DNA from: Jiella pacifica
Lineage (GTDB): Bacteria; Pseudomonadota; Alphaproteobacteria; Rhizobiales; Rhizobiaceae
Length of the DNA: 64,000 nt
Direction: 5' to 3'
Assembly (NCBI RefSeq): GCF_010500815.1
Contig: NZ_JAAAMG010000023.1
Coordinates: forward strand, 1-64,000
Part shown: positions 7,918 to 16,809 of the stretch, one piece after another
How the letters are laid out: every line of letters starts with the position of its first letter
How positions within the stretch are numbered: position 1 is the first letter of the stretch
Program-made: the position numbers and the translations under genes
The notes under the pieces: model-generated
Database searches by the model: none
What the model saw: the letters and a program-made list of their open reading frames with translations, nothing else
Told to the model about the DNA's origin: nothing

Positions 7918-9987
7918 CTATTCGGCCGGCGGCGTCCCCTGCGGATGCCGCCGGCTTCTTGCGTCGGCGAGATTGCGCTTGACGGCGAGGATGTCCTGCT
8001 GGAGCCGGGCGATGTCCTGGTTGTAGATCGTCTGCTCGCGATCGCCGGAGGACGCTTCGAGCCGTGCCTGCTCGGCAATCGTCCGCAGCCTTTCCCGCAG
8101 TGCCTCGCGTTCCGGCTTCGAGCGGACCGACCGGGCGAGCGGGCTCGCGATTTCGACCTGCGCTTCCGTCGCTTCTGCCGGCATGATCTGTTCCGGGCCG
8201 GAAGCCTTCGCCGGCTCCAGGACGGGGGCGCGCGGCGCGTGTGCCGGGACCGGGAGCGTTTCGGCCAGGGCCGCCTCCGCCCGTGAGACCCTCTCCGCCA
8301 TGCCGCTTTCGGCGCGGACGACATCCGGCCGCGCCGACCGCCGCACCCGTTCGGGCGGGACGTGAACCGTCGGCCGCACCTGCGAGGCCAGGCTGGGCTC
8401 CTCGCTCGGCTTCTTCTCCGCCGTGAAATCGGCGTCGGCGCGGTCCGTGATGGGCTCGGAGCGATCCGGAGCGGGGCCGGCGATCAACCACGACCCGCGA
8501 TCGGCGGTGGTCCGCGCATTGTTTCGTGAAAACCGCAATGCGCGCCGCAACACCCTGACGCAGGCGATCAGGCCGGCAAGGCCCAGTCCCAGCACGAAGC
8601 CACCCATCGTCGCCGCCACGACGGTAATCTTGCGGCTGGTGCTCGAGGGATCGAGCGGCGGATTGGCGGAGGAGATGACCCGCACGTTCGCCGTGTTCAG
8701 GCTTTCCTGCTCGCCGGTTTCCCGGGCCCGCAACAGGAAGGCCTCGTAGACCGCGCGGGAGGCGTCGACCTCGCGCTCGAGCTCCCGGAGCCGGACGAAG
8801 GACGAGCTGGTCTCGAGTTGCTTGTCCTTCAGATCGTTGACCTGGGCCGAAAGTTCCCGGTCCGTCTGTTCGGCCCGGGCGAGTTCGGTCTGGGCGCCGG
8901 AGACGATGCGCTCGAGTTCCTGGCGGATCGCGTCTCGGATCGAGCGCAGCGCGTCCTCGGAGGCGATGCGGCGCGGATGGCGGGGCCCGAGGGTCGCGGC
9001 AAGGGTGGCGTTCTGCTGGGCAAGATCGGAATAGGTGCTGCGCAGCCGCGACAGGCTGTCGGATGTCAGCTCTTCCGGCAGCGTGCCCTTGACGACGTCG
9101 TCGACGCTGGCGTTCCGCATCTGGTCGGCCCGCACGCGCAGTGCCGTCATCTCGCCGCGGGCCTTGGCGAGCTGGTCGTTGATGCGCACGATGTAGTCGT
9201 CGTCGACGAGCCGCCCGCCGACGCCGACGAGCCGGTTCTCGCTCTTGTAGGCCTCGGCGGCGCGCTCGGCCTCGACGACGCGCTGGCGAAGCTCTGCCAG
9301 CCGCGAGGAGAGCGCGTCGCTCGCCCGCCGGGCGGTGTCCGACTGGACCTTGCCCAGTTGCTCGATGAAGGAATCGGCGACGAGATTGGCGAGTTTCGCC
9401 GACTTCTCCGGGTTGCGGGTGGTGACGGCCAGATTGATGACGAAGCTCTTCGGATCGCGGCTGACATGCAGCGCGTCGCGCAGGCCGGCGAGGGTCATCA
9501 GTTCGCGGCGGCGCTCGGTCTCCGGATCATCCGGGCTGGAGAACAGCGACAGGCTCGGGAAGAAGCTCTCCGCCTTGCCGTTGAACTCGGAATCCTCGGC
9601 GAGATCGGCCTTGTCGATGACCCGTTGCATGACGTCGTTCGAGTAGACGACGGAGATCTGGCTCTCGATCAGCGCCAGCGTCGCGTCGCTGGGCAGGCCG
9701 TTCGGCGTCACCTCGTTCTGCACCACCTTGATGTCGCGCGGGTCGATGAGGATCTCGGTCACGGCGGTGTATTTGTGCGGCGTGGCGAGCGCCATCAGGA
9801 CGCCGACGACGAGCCCGAGCAGCGTCAGGAGGATGACGAGCCAGCGCAGCGACCAGACCTGGGCGAAGATCTCGAACGGATCGAACAACGGGCCGGTTTG
9901 CGCCTCTGCCGAAGACGAAGCGCGGACCGGCGCTGCAGGCGCGACCTTTCGGTTCGGGCTGGTCCTGGAACCGGCTCTAGCAAACAT
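7918..9987 (-). CDS. Wzz/GumC-type polysaccharide chain-length protein without kinase domain
   Basis: This 689-residue inner-membrane protein has the architecture of polysaccharide co-polymerases. A first transmembrane helix lies near residues 49-68, followed by a Wzz domain, a long periplasmic coiled coil and a second helix near residues 452-475 with Pro-rich flanks (SSANPPLDPSS). Instead of the C-terminal Walker-type tyrosine kinase seen in ExoP/Wzc, there is a roughly 210-residue polar cytoplasmic tail ending in a predicted coiled coil. The start is ATG 9987; GTG 9996 is possible. It heads a surface-polysaccharide locus, downstream of the GH10 gene on the same strand. Confidence 0.85.
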   Translation of the reverse strand: MFARAGSRTSPNRKVAPAAPVRASSSAEAQTGPLFDPFEIFAQVWSLRWLVILLTLLGLVVGVLMALATPHKYTAVTEILIDPRDIKVVQNEVTPNGLPSDATLALIESQISVVYSNDVMQRVIDKADLAEDSEFNGKAESFFPSLSLFSSPDDPETERRRELMTLAGLRDALHVSRDPKSFVINLAVTTRNPEKSAKLANLVADSFIEQLGKVQSDTARRASDALSSRLAELRQRVVEAERAAEAYKSENRLVGVGGRLVDDDYIVRINDQLAKARGEMTALRVRADQMRNASVDDVVKGTLPEELTSDSLSRLRSTYSDLAQQNATLAATLGPRHPRRIASEDALRSIRDAIRQELERIVSGAQTELARAEQTDRELSAQVNDLKDKQLETSSSFVRLRELEREVDASRAVYEAFLLRARETGEQESLNTANVRVISSANPPLDPSSTSRKITVVAATMGGFVLGLGLAGLIACVRVLRRALRFSRNNARTTADRGSWLIAGPAPDRSEPITDRADADFTAEKKPSEEPSLASQVRPTVHVPPERVRRSARPDVVRAESGMAERVSRAEAALAETLPVPAHAPRAPVLEPAKASGPEQIMPAEATEAQVEIASPLARSVRSKPEREALRERLRTIAEQARLEASSGDREQTIYNQDIARLQQDILAVKRNLADARSRRHPQGTPPAE

Positions 9988-10127
9988 CCGCGCCACCGCA
10001 GCGTGAGAGAATCGACATCATCGCTCGCAAAATCGGCGCTTATGCTAAACAAACCCTTAACATCCGGAGCATTTGCGGATTTCTCCGCGCCGGCAACGCC
10101 CTGGCCGGCGCGAGGAGTCGCCCGCGG

Positions 10128-11300
10128 TCAGGCGACCGCCAGCCGCTTCCGGATGACGTCGAGCCACGGCTTGGGCCGGAGGTCGCGATCGAAGGGCAGG
10201 GGGCGGCTTTCGGCGCCGTCCGGGCGGGGCATGACGTCGTTGATCCAGCTGTAGCGGTCGGTCAGCCCCCAGGCGATCACCAGTTCCGGCGGCTTGTGGG
10301 CGAAGAGGGCGTCGAGGAACCGGGTGACCAGAGCGGCTGCGGTCTTGTCCTGAGCTTGCGGGTCGGGCGCCGACTTCCAGTCGATGACGTCAAGTTCGGT
10401 CACCAGGAGCTTCACGCCCAGCGCGTCGAGATCGCGGTGGAACCGGTCGATGGCGTCGACGTCGATGACCTTGTCGGCATAGAGGTGGCCCTGCATTCCG
10501 ACGGCGTCGATCTTGACGTTGGCGTCCTGCAATTGCCGGACGATCGACAGGACGATGGTGCGGCGCTCGTCGTAATGCGGCCCCTTGTATTCGAGGTCGT
10601 ACTCGTTGAGCGCGAGTTCGGCCGTCGGGTCGGCATTCGCCGCGGCCTTGAAGGCGATGGGAATATGGCGGGGGCCGAGGGTGCGCAGCCAATAGGTGTC
10701 GCGCAGCGAACGGTTCTCGTAGATCGGATCGTTGGCGACCACCTCGTTGACGACGTCCCAGCCGAGAAGCTTGCCCTTGTAGCGGTCGCCGACCCGTTCG
10801 ATGTGCTCGACCAGCACGCGCTCGGCCTCCGAGGGGCTTTCGATCGCCTCCACCCAGCCCGGCGTCGCGCCCCACCAGACATGGCACGTCCCGCGGCTGG
10901 TCTTGCCGTTGGAAAGGGCGAAGTCGACCACCTTGTCCGCCGGCTCGAAGTCCCAGATGTCCCGTGTCGGGCGCATCAGGTTGAACTTCAGGGCGTTCAT
11001 CGGCATCACGAGATCGCAGTGCTCGACGAAGAGCTGGCGATAGGCCGGGCCGCCATTCATCAGTTCGCTCTGGATCGCCGCGCCGAAGGGGACGCGCCGC
11101 CCGGCCGCACGGGCCGGCCCTGCCGCGCCGCCGGGCAGGGCCGAGACGATGCCCGCCGCGACGCCGCCGGCCAGAAGTGAACGACGCGTTAAGGTCGCCG
11201 TGCTAGTCCGATCGGGGAGGCCTGTGGTCGACGGGGCGGTCGACCGGCTTTCCATCTTTCCGGAAAGCCGGCGGTCTTCGATGTCGTCGACATTCCTCAT
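10128..11300 (-). CDS. Tat-exported GH10 family glycoside hydrolase (endo-1,4-beta-xylanase-like)
   Basis: GH10 enzymes cleave internal beta-1,4 links in xylan-like chains by a retaining mechanism. The 390-residue protein carries the acid/base motif WDVVNEVV (about Glu186) and the nucleophile motif VTELDV (about Glu302), with the family's usual spacing. A twin-arginine signal, TRRSLLAGG, begins near residue 38, so export of the folded enzyme is likely. I chose ATG 11300, preceded by AAAGG; a start at 11330 would overlap the divergent flippase gene. Its place in a polysaccharide locus suggests trimming or release of the organism's own polymer, but plant polymer degradation is possible. Confidence 0.88.
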   Translation of the reverse strand: MRNVDDIEDRRLSGKMESRSTAPSTTGLPDRTSTATLTRRSLLAGGVAAGIVSALPGGAAGPARAAGRRVPFGAAIQSELMNGGPAYRQLFVEHCDLVMPMNALKFNLMRPTRDIWDFEPADKVVDFALSNGKTSRGTCHVWWGATPGWVEAIESPSEAERVLVEHIERVGDRYKGKLLGWDVVNEVVANDPIYENRSLRDTYWLRTLGPRHIPIAFKAAANADPTAELALNEYDLEYKGPHYDERRTIVLSIVRQLQDANVKIDAVGMQGHLYADKVIDVDAIDRFHRDLDALGVKLLVTELDVIDWKSAPDPQAQDKTAAALVTRFLDALFAHKPPELVIAWGLTDRYSWINDVMPRPDGAESRPLPFDRDLRPKPWLDVIRKRLAVA

Positions 11301-11328
11301 CGGGCGACGCCTTTCGTGGGAAATCTTC

Positions 11329-12639
11329 ATGTCACGGCGATCATTCTGGATCGAAAGATTTAAGGATAACTTAGATCTACTCAGAGACTACGCGTCGCTG
11401 CTCGCCGGTTCCGGCGGACGACTGGTGCTGTCCCTCGCCTATTTCGTTTCGGTGGCGAACGGTCTTTCCGTCGGGGATTTCGGCCTGTTCGCCACGGCCT
11501 CCGCGACCGGGATCGTCCTGTCGCGGATCGCCGGCTTCGGCTTCGTCTCGCCGCTCTACCGCACCGCGACCCGCCGCCCACAACTGATCGGTGCCTATAC
11601 GGCGGGCTTTCTCGCCGCACTTTGCCTGTCGCTGCCGCTGGTGGCGATCGCCGCGATCGGCTTCTTCCTGGTCTTCTTCGATGGCGAAATGGCGCCCGCG
11701 GCCTTCATCGCCGTCGTCCTCGCCGAAGTCCTCTGCTGGCGTCTCCTGGAAGTCGTGGTGATCGTCAACAACGGCATGGGCCGGTTCTTCACCGGTGCCG
11801 TGATCGTGATCGTCGGCTCCGGGCTTCGGGCGTTGGCGGCGCTCGCCTTCGTCGGCCTCGGCGACGGCAGCCTCGTTACCTGGTCGCTCTACTATCTCGG
11901 CGCCAATCTTGTCGCGATGCTCGGCACGGTGATCGTCTGTTATCCCCGCCAGCGGCTCAGATGGACGCCGCGCCTTTACTTCGCCCGGATGCGCGACAGC
12001 CTCTCGGTCGCCGGCGCCGAAATCGTCTTCTACCTCCAGTCCGAGCTCGACAAGCTGCTGGTCCTGTCCTTCGGCGGGCCCCACACCGCCGGCATCTACG
12101 CGATCTTGATGCGGCTCATCGATCTGACTGCCCTGCCGATCCGTTCCTTCAACACGATGATCGTCCAGAAGCTGATGAAGACCCCCGGTCTTCTCTCGAC
12201 CTGGCGGATCCGCTGGGGCCTCGAGGCGGGAATCGCCGCGGTTTCGATCGCCGGCCTCGGCTTTCTCGGCGGCGTCCTGCATTTCTTTCCGCGGGCGCTC
12301 GGCAACAATGTCGCCGACGCCGCACCCTTCGTCCTCGTCGCGCTTCTCGTGCCGGCCTTCCGCAACCTCGTCGAATACGAGAGCGAGCTTCTCTATGCGC
12401 GCGGCAGGACCGCGACGCGCGCCATGGTGCTGGCGCTGGTCGGGCTGATCAAGGCCGGGCTCCTGATCGCCCTCCTGCGGCATTTCCCGGACGACACGGC
12501 CTGGATCGCCGGCCTAAACGCGGTCTTCCTGGTGCTGTGGATGATTTCGGCCGCGGCGAGCTATACGGCGCTCGACTGGGACGCCCGATCGCCCCGCCGG
12601 CTCCTGAAATTCAGCGCAGCCCCGCAGCCCGGCGAATGA
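11329..12639 (+). CDS. Polysaccharide flippase (MOP superfamily, Wzx-like)
   Basis: The 436-residue product is almost entirely hydrophobic, with about 12 transmembrane segments. It shows the MOP-type N-terminus (ASLLAGSGGRLVLSLAYFV) found in lipopolysaccharide and exopolysaccharide flippases, which move lipid-linked repeat units across the inner membrane. The start ATG 11329 is only 28 bases from the start of the divergent GH10 gene, so their promoters must overlap the coding ends. Its 3' end overlaps the convergent DUF6492 gene by 29 bases. Confidence 0.82.
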   Translation: MSRRSFWIERFKDNLDLLRDYASLLAGSGGRLVLSLAYFVSVANGLSVGDFGLFATASATGIVLSRIAGFGFVSPLYRTATRRPQLIGAYTAGFLAALCLSLPLVAIAAIGFFLVFFDGEMAPAAFIAVVLAEVLCWRLLEVVVIVNNGMGRFFTGAVIVIVGSGLRALAALAFVGLGDGSLVTWSLYYLGANLVAMLGTVIVCYPRQRLRWTPRLYFARMRDSLSVAGAEIVFYLQSELDKLLVLSFGGPHTAGIYAILMRLIDLTALPIRSFNTMIVQKLMKTPGLLSTWRIRWGLEAGIAAVSIAGLGFLGGVLHFFPRALGNNVADAAPFVLVALLVPAFRNLVEYESELLYARGRTATRAMVLALVGLIKAGLLIALLRHFPDDTAWIAGLNAVFLVLWMISAAASYTALDWDARSPRRLLKFSAAPQPGE

Positions 12640-13489
12640 GGCCGGGATCGGTTGCGGTGAAGGACTGGATGCCGGCGGCGACCTGACCCGGTTTGAGATC
12701 CGCGACGAACCGTCCGAGGCTCTCCTCGTCCATCGGCGCGCCGGACCAGTACATCCGGCAGAACGAATCGGACGTCGGAAGGTACTGATCGATCCGGCCC
12801 TCGACCTCGTCGACGAAGCGCCCGTAGATCGTGCATTCCGACAGGATGCGGCTGCCGGCGAGCGTTGCCAGCCAGCTTCGGCCGGAAACCGCCTCGATCC
12901 GCTCGACCATGGCTTTCACGGCCTTCGTCCGCCAGGGAATGAGCGTCGCGACATAGCCGGTGTCGGTGGTCTCGGGCTCCTTTATGCCGAGAAATTCGCC
13001 GGCCTTCTTCGACCAGGCGAGATGCTCGTCCCGGTGTTCCGGCGTGACGTCCAAAATCGCCTCCGGCCGGCGGAAGAACAACGTCTTCCCGGCGGGCGAG
13101 AAGACCTCGGCGTCGAAGTCTTTGAGGAAAACCACGTCGGAATCGATCGAGACCATCACCTCTTCGTCGAGGCTCGCCGCAAGTGCGATCCGGCGCAGCT
13201 GCTGCACGTGCCAGCCGCGCAGCGGCCATCCGAAGGGCGACAGCCAGATCCGCCGCCGGCCGAAATTCGTCGGGTCGGGGAAGGGGCGCAGCCAGCCCGG
13301 CAGAAGGTCCCGCTCGTCGACGATCTCGCGCTTCGGCCCGGCCAGCTGTTTGAACAAAGGCACGTCCGCGGCCTCGACGAGGATCAGATGCCGCGTGTGC
13401 CCCTCAACGCGGGCATCCATGCTCTCGCAAAGCAGGCGGCAGCGTTCGAAGTCGCCGCGATAGCTGGCGGTGGCGATGGCCGTGGGCAC
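12611..13489 (-). CDS. DUF6492 family protein (glycosyltransferase-like)
   Basis: The 292-residue product resembles DUF6492 proteins of polysaccharide clusters. The N-terminus (AIATASYRGDFERCRLL) looks like the start of a nucleotide-sugar-binding fold, and VSIDSDVVFL supplies a DxD-type motif. A transferase role is therefore plausible but unproven. I prefer the GTG at 13489, because GGAGAGAG lies seven bases upstream. An ATG at 13567 overlaps the wecG stop as TGATG but lacks a ribosome site. It is the distal gene of the minus-strand glycosyltransferase operon. Confidence 0.7.
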   Translation of the reverse strand: MPTAIATASYRGDFERCRLLCESMDARVEGHTRHLILVEAADVPLFKQLAGPKREIVDERDLLPGWLRPFPDPTNFGRRRIWLSPFGWPLRGWHVQQLRRIALAASLDEEVMVSIDSDVVFLKDFDAEVFSPAGKTLFFRRPEAILDVTPEHRDEHLAWSKKAGEFLGIKEPETTDTGYVATLIPWRTKAVKAMVERIEAVSGRSWLATLAGSRILSECTIYGRFVDEVEGRIDQYLPTSDSFCRMYWSGAPMDEESLGRFVADLKPGQVAAGIQSFTATDPGLIRRAAGLR

Positions 13490-13566
13490 GTCGGTCTCTC
13501 TCCGGGGTTGCTGCCCTGCAGCATAACCGCTCGGAGCCGGTTGCGGTGTATCGAATTGTCGCAACA

Positions 13567-14376
13567 TCAATTTGGCCGCCGCCGCCCAGCGCCGCGCAGC
13601 CTGTCGAGGACAAGGTCCCGCAGAAACACCGGATTGCCGACGACGTAGCGCCGGAACAGCCGCTTCGGTTCCAGCACCAGGCGCCAGATCCATTCGGCCC
13701 GCAGCTTGCGCGCGAGCCGCGGTGCGCGTGGGACGTTGCCGGCAATGAAGTCGAACAGCGCCCCGACGGCGACGAAGACGGTGCCGTGGCGCTCGTCGAG
13801 ATGATCGGCGATGAAGATCTCCTGGGCGGGCACGCCCATGGCGACGAGGACGATGTCGGGGCGCAGCGCCTCCAGGCGTTCGAGCACCGCCGGCCGCCCC
13901 GCGGTGCCGAAATAGCCGTCGGAAACGGCGACGATCTCATGCTGTGGCACCACTCTCGCGAGGTTTTCCGCTGCCTGCTCGGCAATGCCCGGCGCCGCGC
14001 CCACGAGCGCGATCCTGGTGGGGCGCGAGAGCGTCATGACCAGCCGCGGGATGAAGTCCGTGCCGTTGAGGTTTTCTGCGAAGGCGCGGCCGTAGAGGAG
14101 CTTCGCGCCGATGTCGACGCCGACGCCGTCGGGCAAAAGAAGAAAATCCGCGATCGCCGCCCGATAGGTCGCGTTGCGCCGCGCGACGTTGACGCAATGG
14201 GCGTTGACGAAGCCAACCCTGGTGAGCCGGCGCGCCGACAGCGCGGTCTCGATGCGTTCGATCGCCTCTCTGCCCGAAATGTCCGCGATCGCCACGCCGC
14301 CGATCGCCATATGTGGTGATCGACGGGTTGCGGTCGCGGCAGATTGGCGTGCAGTGTCGAGGGCTTTCATGAGCAT
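13567..14376 (-). CDS. WecG/TagA/CpsF family glycosyltransferase (GT26)
   Basis: Family members transfer N-acetylmannosamine-type or related sugars onto lipid-linked acceptors during surface polymer synthesis. The 269-residue protein has the diagnostic blocks FVNAHCVNVARRN, LPDGVGVDIG, NGTDF, the GALFDFIAGNVPRAP region and EWIWRLVLEPKRLFRRY. Its start overlaps the end of the upstream GT4-like gene by ten bases, and its stop touches the next gene, so the three are co-transcribed. The exact sugar donor cannot be read from the sequence. Confidence 0.88.
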   Translation of the reverse strand: MLMKALDTARQSAATATRRSPHMAIGGVAIADISGREAIERIETALSARRLTRVGFVNAHCVNVARRNATYRAAIADFLLLPDGVGVDIGAKLLYGRAFAENLNGTDFIPRLVMTLSRPTRIALVGAAPGIAEQAAENLARVVPQHEIVAVSDGYFGTAGRPAVLERLEALRPDIVLVAMGVPAQEIFIADHLDERHGTVFVAVGALFDFIAGNVPRAPRLARKLRAEWIWRLVLEPKRLFRRYVVGNPVFLRDLVLDRLRGAGRRRPN

Positions 14377-15614
14377 GAGATACGTTCCGCGACTTCGGAT
14401 GGCGCGGGCGTGCGGGCAGAATCCGGCAACATGGTTACTGACGACGTGCCGGCCGCCGCAGCGAAGATGGCCAGCCCACGGGTGATCCCGGCGTCGAGCG
14501 CGGCGCGCTGGCGGTCCGCAAATCTCGCCCCGTCGAGGCGAAGAGCGCCGCCGGCGCGCTCGGCTGCGACGAGCTCGGCGATCCCGTCGGCAAAGGCCCG
14601 AGGCTCATCCGCCACGCGCACGTTTTCCGGCACGGCATCGATGCCGCGGAGCGCCGCCCGCGTCGCGACGGCGGGGAGCCCTTCCTCGAAGGTCTCGATC
14701 GTCTTCAACTGCACGCCTGTGCCCCCCTTCGTCGCCAGCGCGACGACGCGGGAAGCCCGCACGAAGCCCTGCGCGTCCGGCACCCGGCCGACGAAGCGGA
14801 CGTTCGCCGGGACCTGCGGCGGCGGACCGTCCATCCGGCCGGCGATGGCGACCGTGACGCCGGCCGGCAGAAGCGGCACCACCTTTTCGAGAAACCAGTC
14901 GAGACCGACGCGGTTCGGCGCCCAGCTCCAGGTGCCGATCAGCCCGACGTCCTGATGGCGCTTGCCGTCGTCCGCGATCTTGCCGTCCCGGCCGATCGAC
15001 AGCGCCAGCGGCACCGCACGGTGGTCCCCCGCGAGCCCGAGGCCGGCGCGGTCGTCGCCGCTCAGCGTGTGGATGACCGCCGCCTGCCGGCAGATCCGCG
15101 TCTCTTCCCGCCGCAGGATCCGCGCCTCGCGGCCGTAGAGCAATCGGTTGAGGGGATCGGCGGCATTCGCCGCATTCTCCTCGGCCGAGCGATGTTCGAC
15201 GTTGTGGGCGACGAAGATCGCGGGTTTGTCGGTGGCAAGGAAGGGATAGGCGATCGGCATCTGCACCGAATTGAGCACGTAACCGTCGACGGGGCCTGCC
15301 TCCGCCAGCCGCCGCATCAGGCCGGAGCGCGAATGACGGGCGAGTTTCTCGGCCGAGACGGTCCGCCCGGAGGACAAGGCGCCGAAAAGCCAGAGCGCCT
15401 TCTGCCGCGCGGTCGCGGCGGCGTTCTCGAGAACGATGGTGCCGAGGTCGATCTCGCCGTCTTCCGCCGGCCGAGCGCTGTCGCGCCGAAAGCCTGCGAC
15501 GGTCAGGCGGACGCCCTGCCGCCGATAGGCGGAGATGATGGCCGCATTGGCGATTTCGAAGCCGGTCGTGGCGACGCCATCGGGAAGCAGCGAGGATAGA
15601 AAAAGGAGATGCAT
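14367..15614 (-). CDS. Glycosyltransferase, GT4-like
   Basis: The 415-residue product starts MHLLFLSSLLPDG, the typical first strand and loop of a GT-B fold. It continues with HNVEHRSAEENA and a C-terminal half with VGLIGTWSWAPN, VRFVGRVPD and a KTIETFEEGLPAVAT donor-binding block, as in glycosyltransferase family 4-like proteins. I use ATG 15614 because upstream codons do not fit the fold. It is the first gene of the minus-strand trio and is divergent from the GT2 gene, with about 217 bp between them. Confidence 0.82.
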   Translation of the reverse strand: MHLLFLSSLLPDGVATTGFEIANAAIISAYRRQGVRLTVAGFRRDSARPAEDGEIDLGTIVLENAAATARQKALWLFGALSSGRTVSAEKLARHSRSGLMRRLAEAGPVDGYVLNSVQMPIAYPFLATDKPAIFVAHNVEHRSAEENAANAADPLNRLLYGREARILRREETRICRQAAVIHTLSGDDRAGLGLAGDHRAVPLALSIGRDGKIADDGKRHQDVGLIGTWSWAPNRVGLDWFLEKVVPLLPAGVTVAIAGRMDGPPPQVPANVRFVGRVPDAQGFVRASRVVALATKGGTGVQLKTIETFEEGLPAVATRAALRGIDAVPENVRVADEPRAFADGIAELVAAERAGGALRLDGARFADRQRAALDAGITRGLAIFAAAAGTSSVTMLPDSARTPAPSEVAERISCS

Positions 15615-15678
15615 TCGCTCAGCCCGAATACCGGTCGATCGCACGAATGTAAGCGAGACATGTTTCGATCGGCCTAAC

Positions 15679-15691
15679 TTCCGTGACGGAA
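15679..15691. promoter_or_regulatory. TTCCGT-G-ACGGAA palindrome between divergent glycosyltransferases
   Basis: A perfect 13-base palindrome sits near the middle of the 217-bp gap between the divergent GT4-like (minus) and GT2 (plus) genes. Its position suits an operator acting on both operons. No cognate regulator is identifiable in the window. Confidence 0.35.
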
Positions 15692-15831
15692 TTCGGCCTT
15701 TCGGCAGTTTGTCGCGAATTCGGGAGGGGTGGGGCGGCAGGCCGGCCGCAATTTGCGCCGAAGAGGCCAGACTTTCTTCACCAAGCCTCGTTTATCGTGC
15801 GGCAAAGCCCCGAACCACTCGGAAATCGCCC

Positions 15832-16809
15832 ATGTCGCAGACGATCACCGTTGAATGCGTTTCCCCGCAGCTTGACGGCACGGCGATCGACACGGTCGTG
15901 ACCCTGCCGACCTTCCGCCGGCCGGAGCATCTGCTCCTTACCCTGGCGAGCCTTTCGGCCCAGCGTGGCGCGCCGCGGTTCGCCGTGATCGTCATGGAGA
16001 ACGACGCCGAAGGGCGGGCGGGGCTCGATGCCGCGCGGCCTTTGTTCGACGCCGGGGCGATCGAAGGTCTCGTCCTCGTCGCCCACGAGCGCGGCAACTG
16101 CTCGGCCTACAATGCCGGCTGGTCGACGGCGCTCGAACGCTTTCCGGCGATGCGCAATCTCCTCGTCATCGACGACGACGAGGTGGCGGCGGAGGACTGG
16201 ATCGCCCGGATGATCGCGGTTGCAGACGATCTCGGCGTCGACATCGTCGGCGGGCCGCAGGTGCCGAAGTTCGAGGCGGGCGCGCGCACGCAATACGAGA
16301 ACCATCCCGTCTTCACCCCGCACTACCGGGCGACGGGCACCGTCCCGATCCTGTTTTCCTCCGGCAACGTCCTGATCCGCCGCGAGGTGCTCGAAGCGAT
16401 GGGCGCGCCCTTCCTCGACACCGCCTTCAACTTTATCGGCGGCGGCGACGCCGACTTCTACTCGCGCTGCCGCGAGCGCGGCTTCCGCTTCGGCTGGTGC
16501 GCCGAAGCGCCGGTTTTCGAGACCGTGCCGTCGCGCCGGACGGAGTTTTCCTGGCTCAACGCCCGCGGCCTGCGCAACGGGGCGATCTCGGCGATCATCG
16601 AGCGGCGCCGCGGCGGCCGGCACGGGGCGCCCAAACGCATCGCCAAGAGCCTCGGGCTTCTCGCCGCCTCGCCCTGGCGCTCGCTGCGGCTCGGCCTCGG
16701 CACGGGCTCGGCGACGATCGGCCTTTATCACTGCCAGGTCGCCGTCGGGCGGCTGATGGCCGAGTTCGGACGGGTCAATGAGCAATACCGCCAGGCTGAA
16801 CGGAACTGA
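15832..16809 (+). CDS. Glycosyltransferase family 2 protein
   Basis: The 325-residue protein has a GT-A fold pattern: a nucleotide-binding start (VVTLPTFRRPEHLLLTLASL), the metal-binding VIDDDEVAAEDW (DxD-type) and the acceptor-region GGGDADFYSRCRERG. Family 2 enzymes are inverting transferases that build surface glycans from nucleotide sugars. The start at 15832 follows GGAA. Its last 32 bases overlap the O-antigen ligase gene, so translation is probably coupled. The donor sugar is unknown. Confidence 0.88.
   Translation: MSQTITVECVSPQLDGTAIDTVVTLPTFRRPEHLLLTLASLSAQRGAPRFAVIVMENDAEGRAGLDAARPLFDAGAIEGLVLVAHERGNCSAYNAGWSTALERFPAMRNLLVIDDDEVAAEDWIARMIAVADDLGVDIVGGPQVPKFEAGARTQYENHPVFTPHYRATGTVPILFSSGNVLIRREVLEAMGAPFLDTAFNFIGGGDADFYSRCRERGFRFGWCAEAPVFETVPSRRTEFSWLNARGLRNGAISAIIERRRGGRHGAPKRIAKSLGLLAASPWRSLRLGLGTGSATIGLYHCQVAVGRLMAEFGRVNEQYRQAERN

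Noticed and set aside
8818-10254. 478-codon frame on the plus strand opposite the Wzz-type gene
   Set aside because: Arg/Asp/Val-rich shadow of a well-supported gene; no ribosome site or family similarity.
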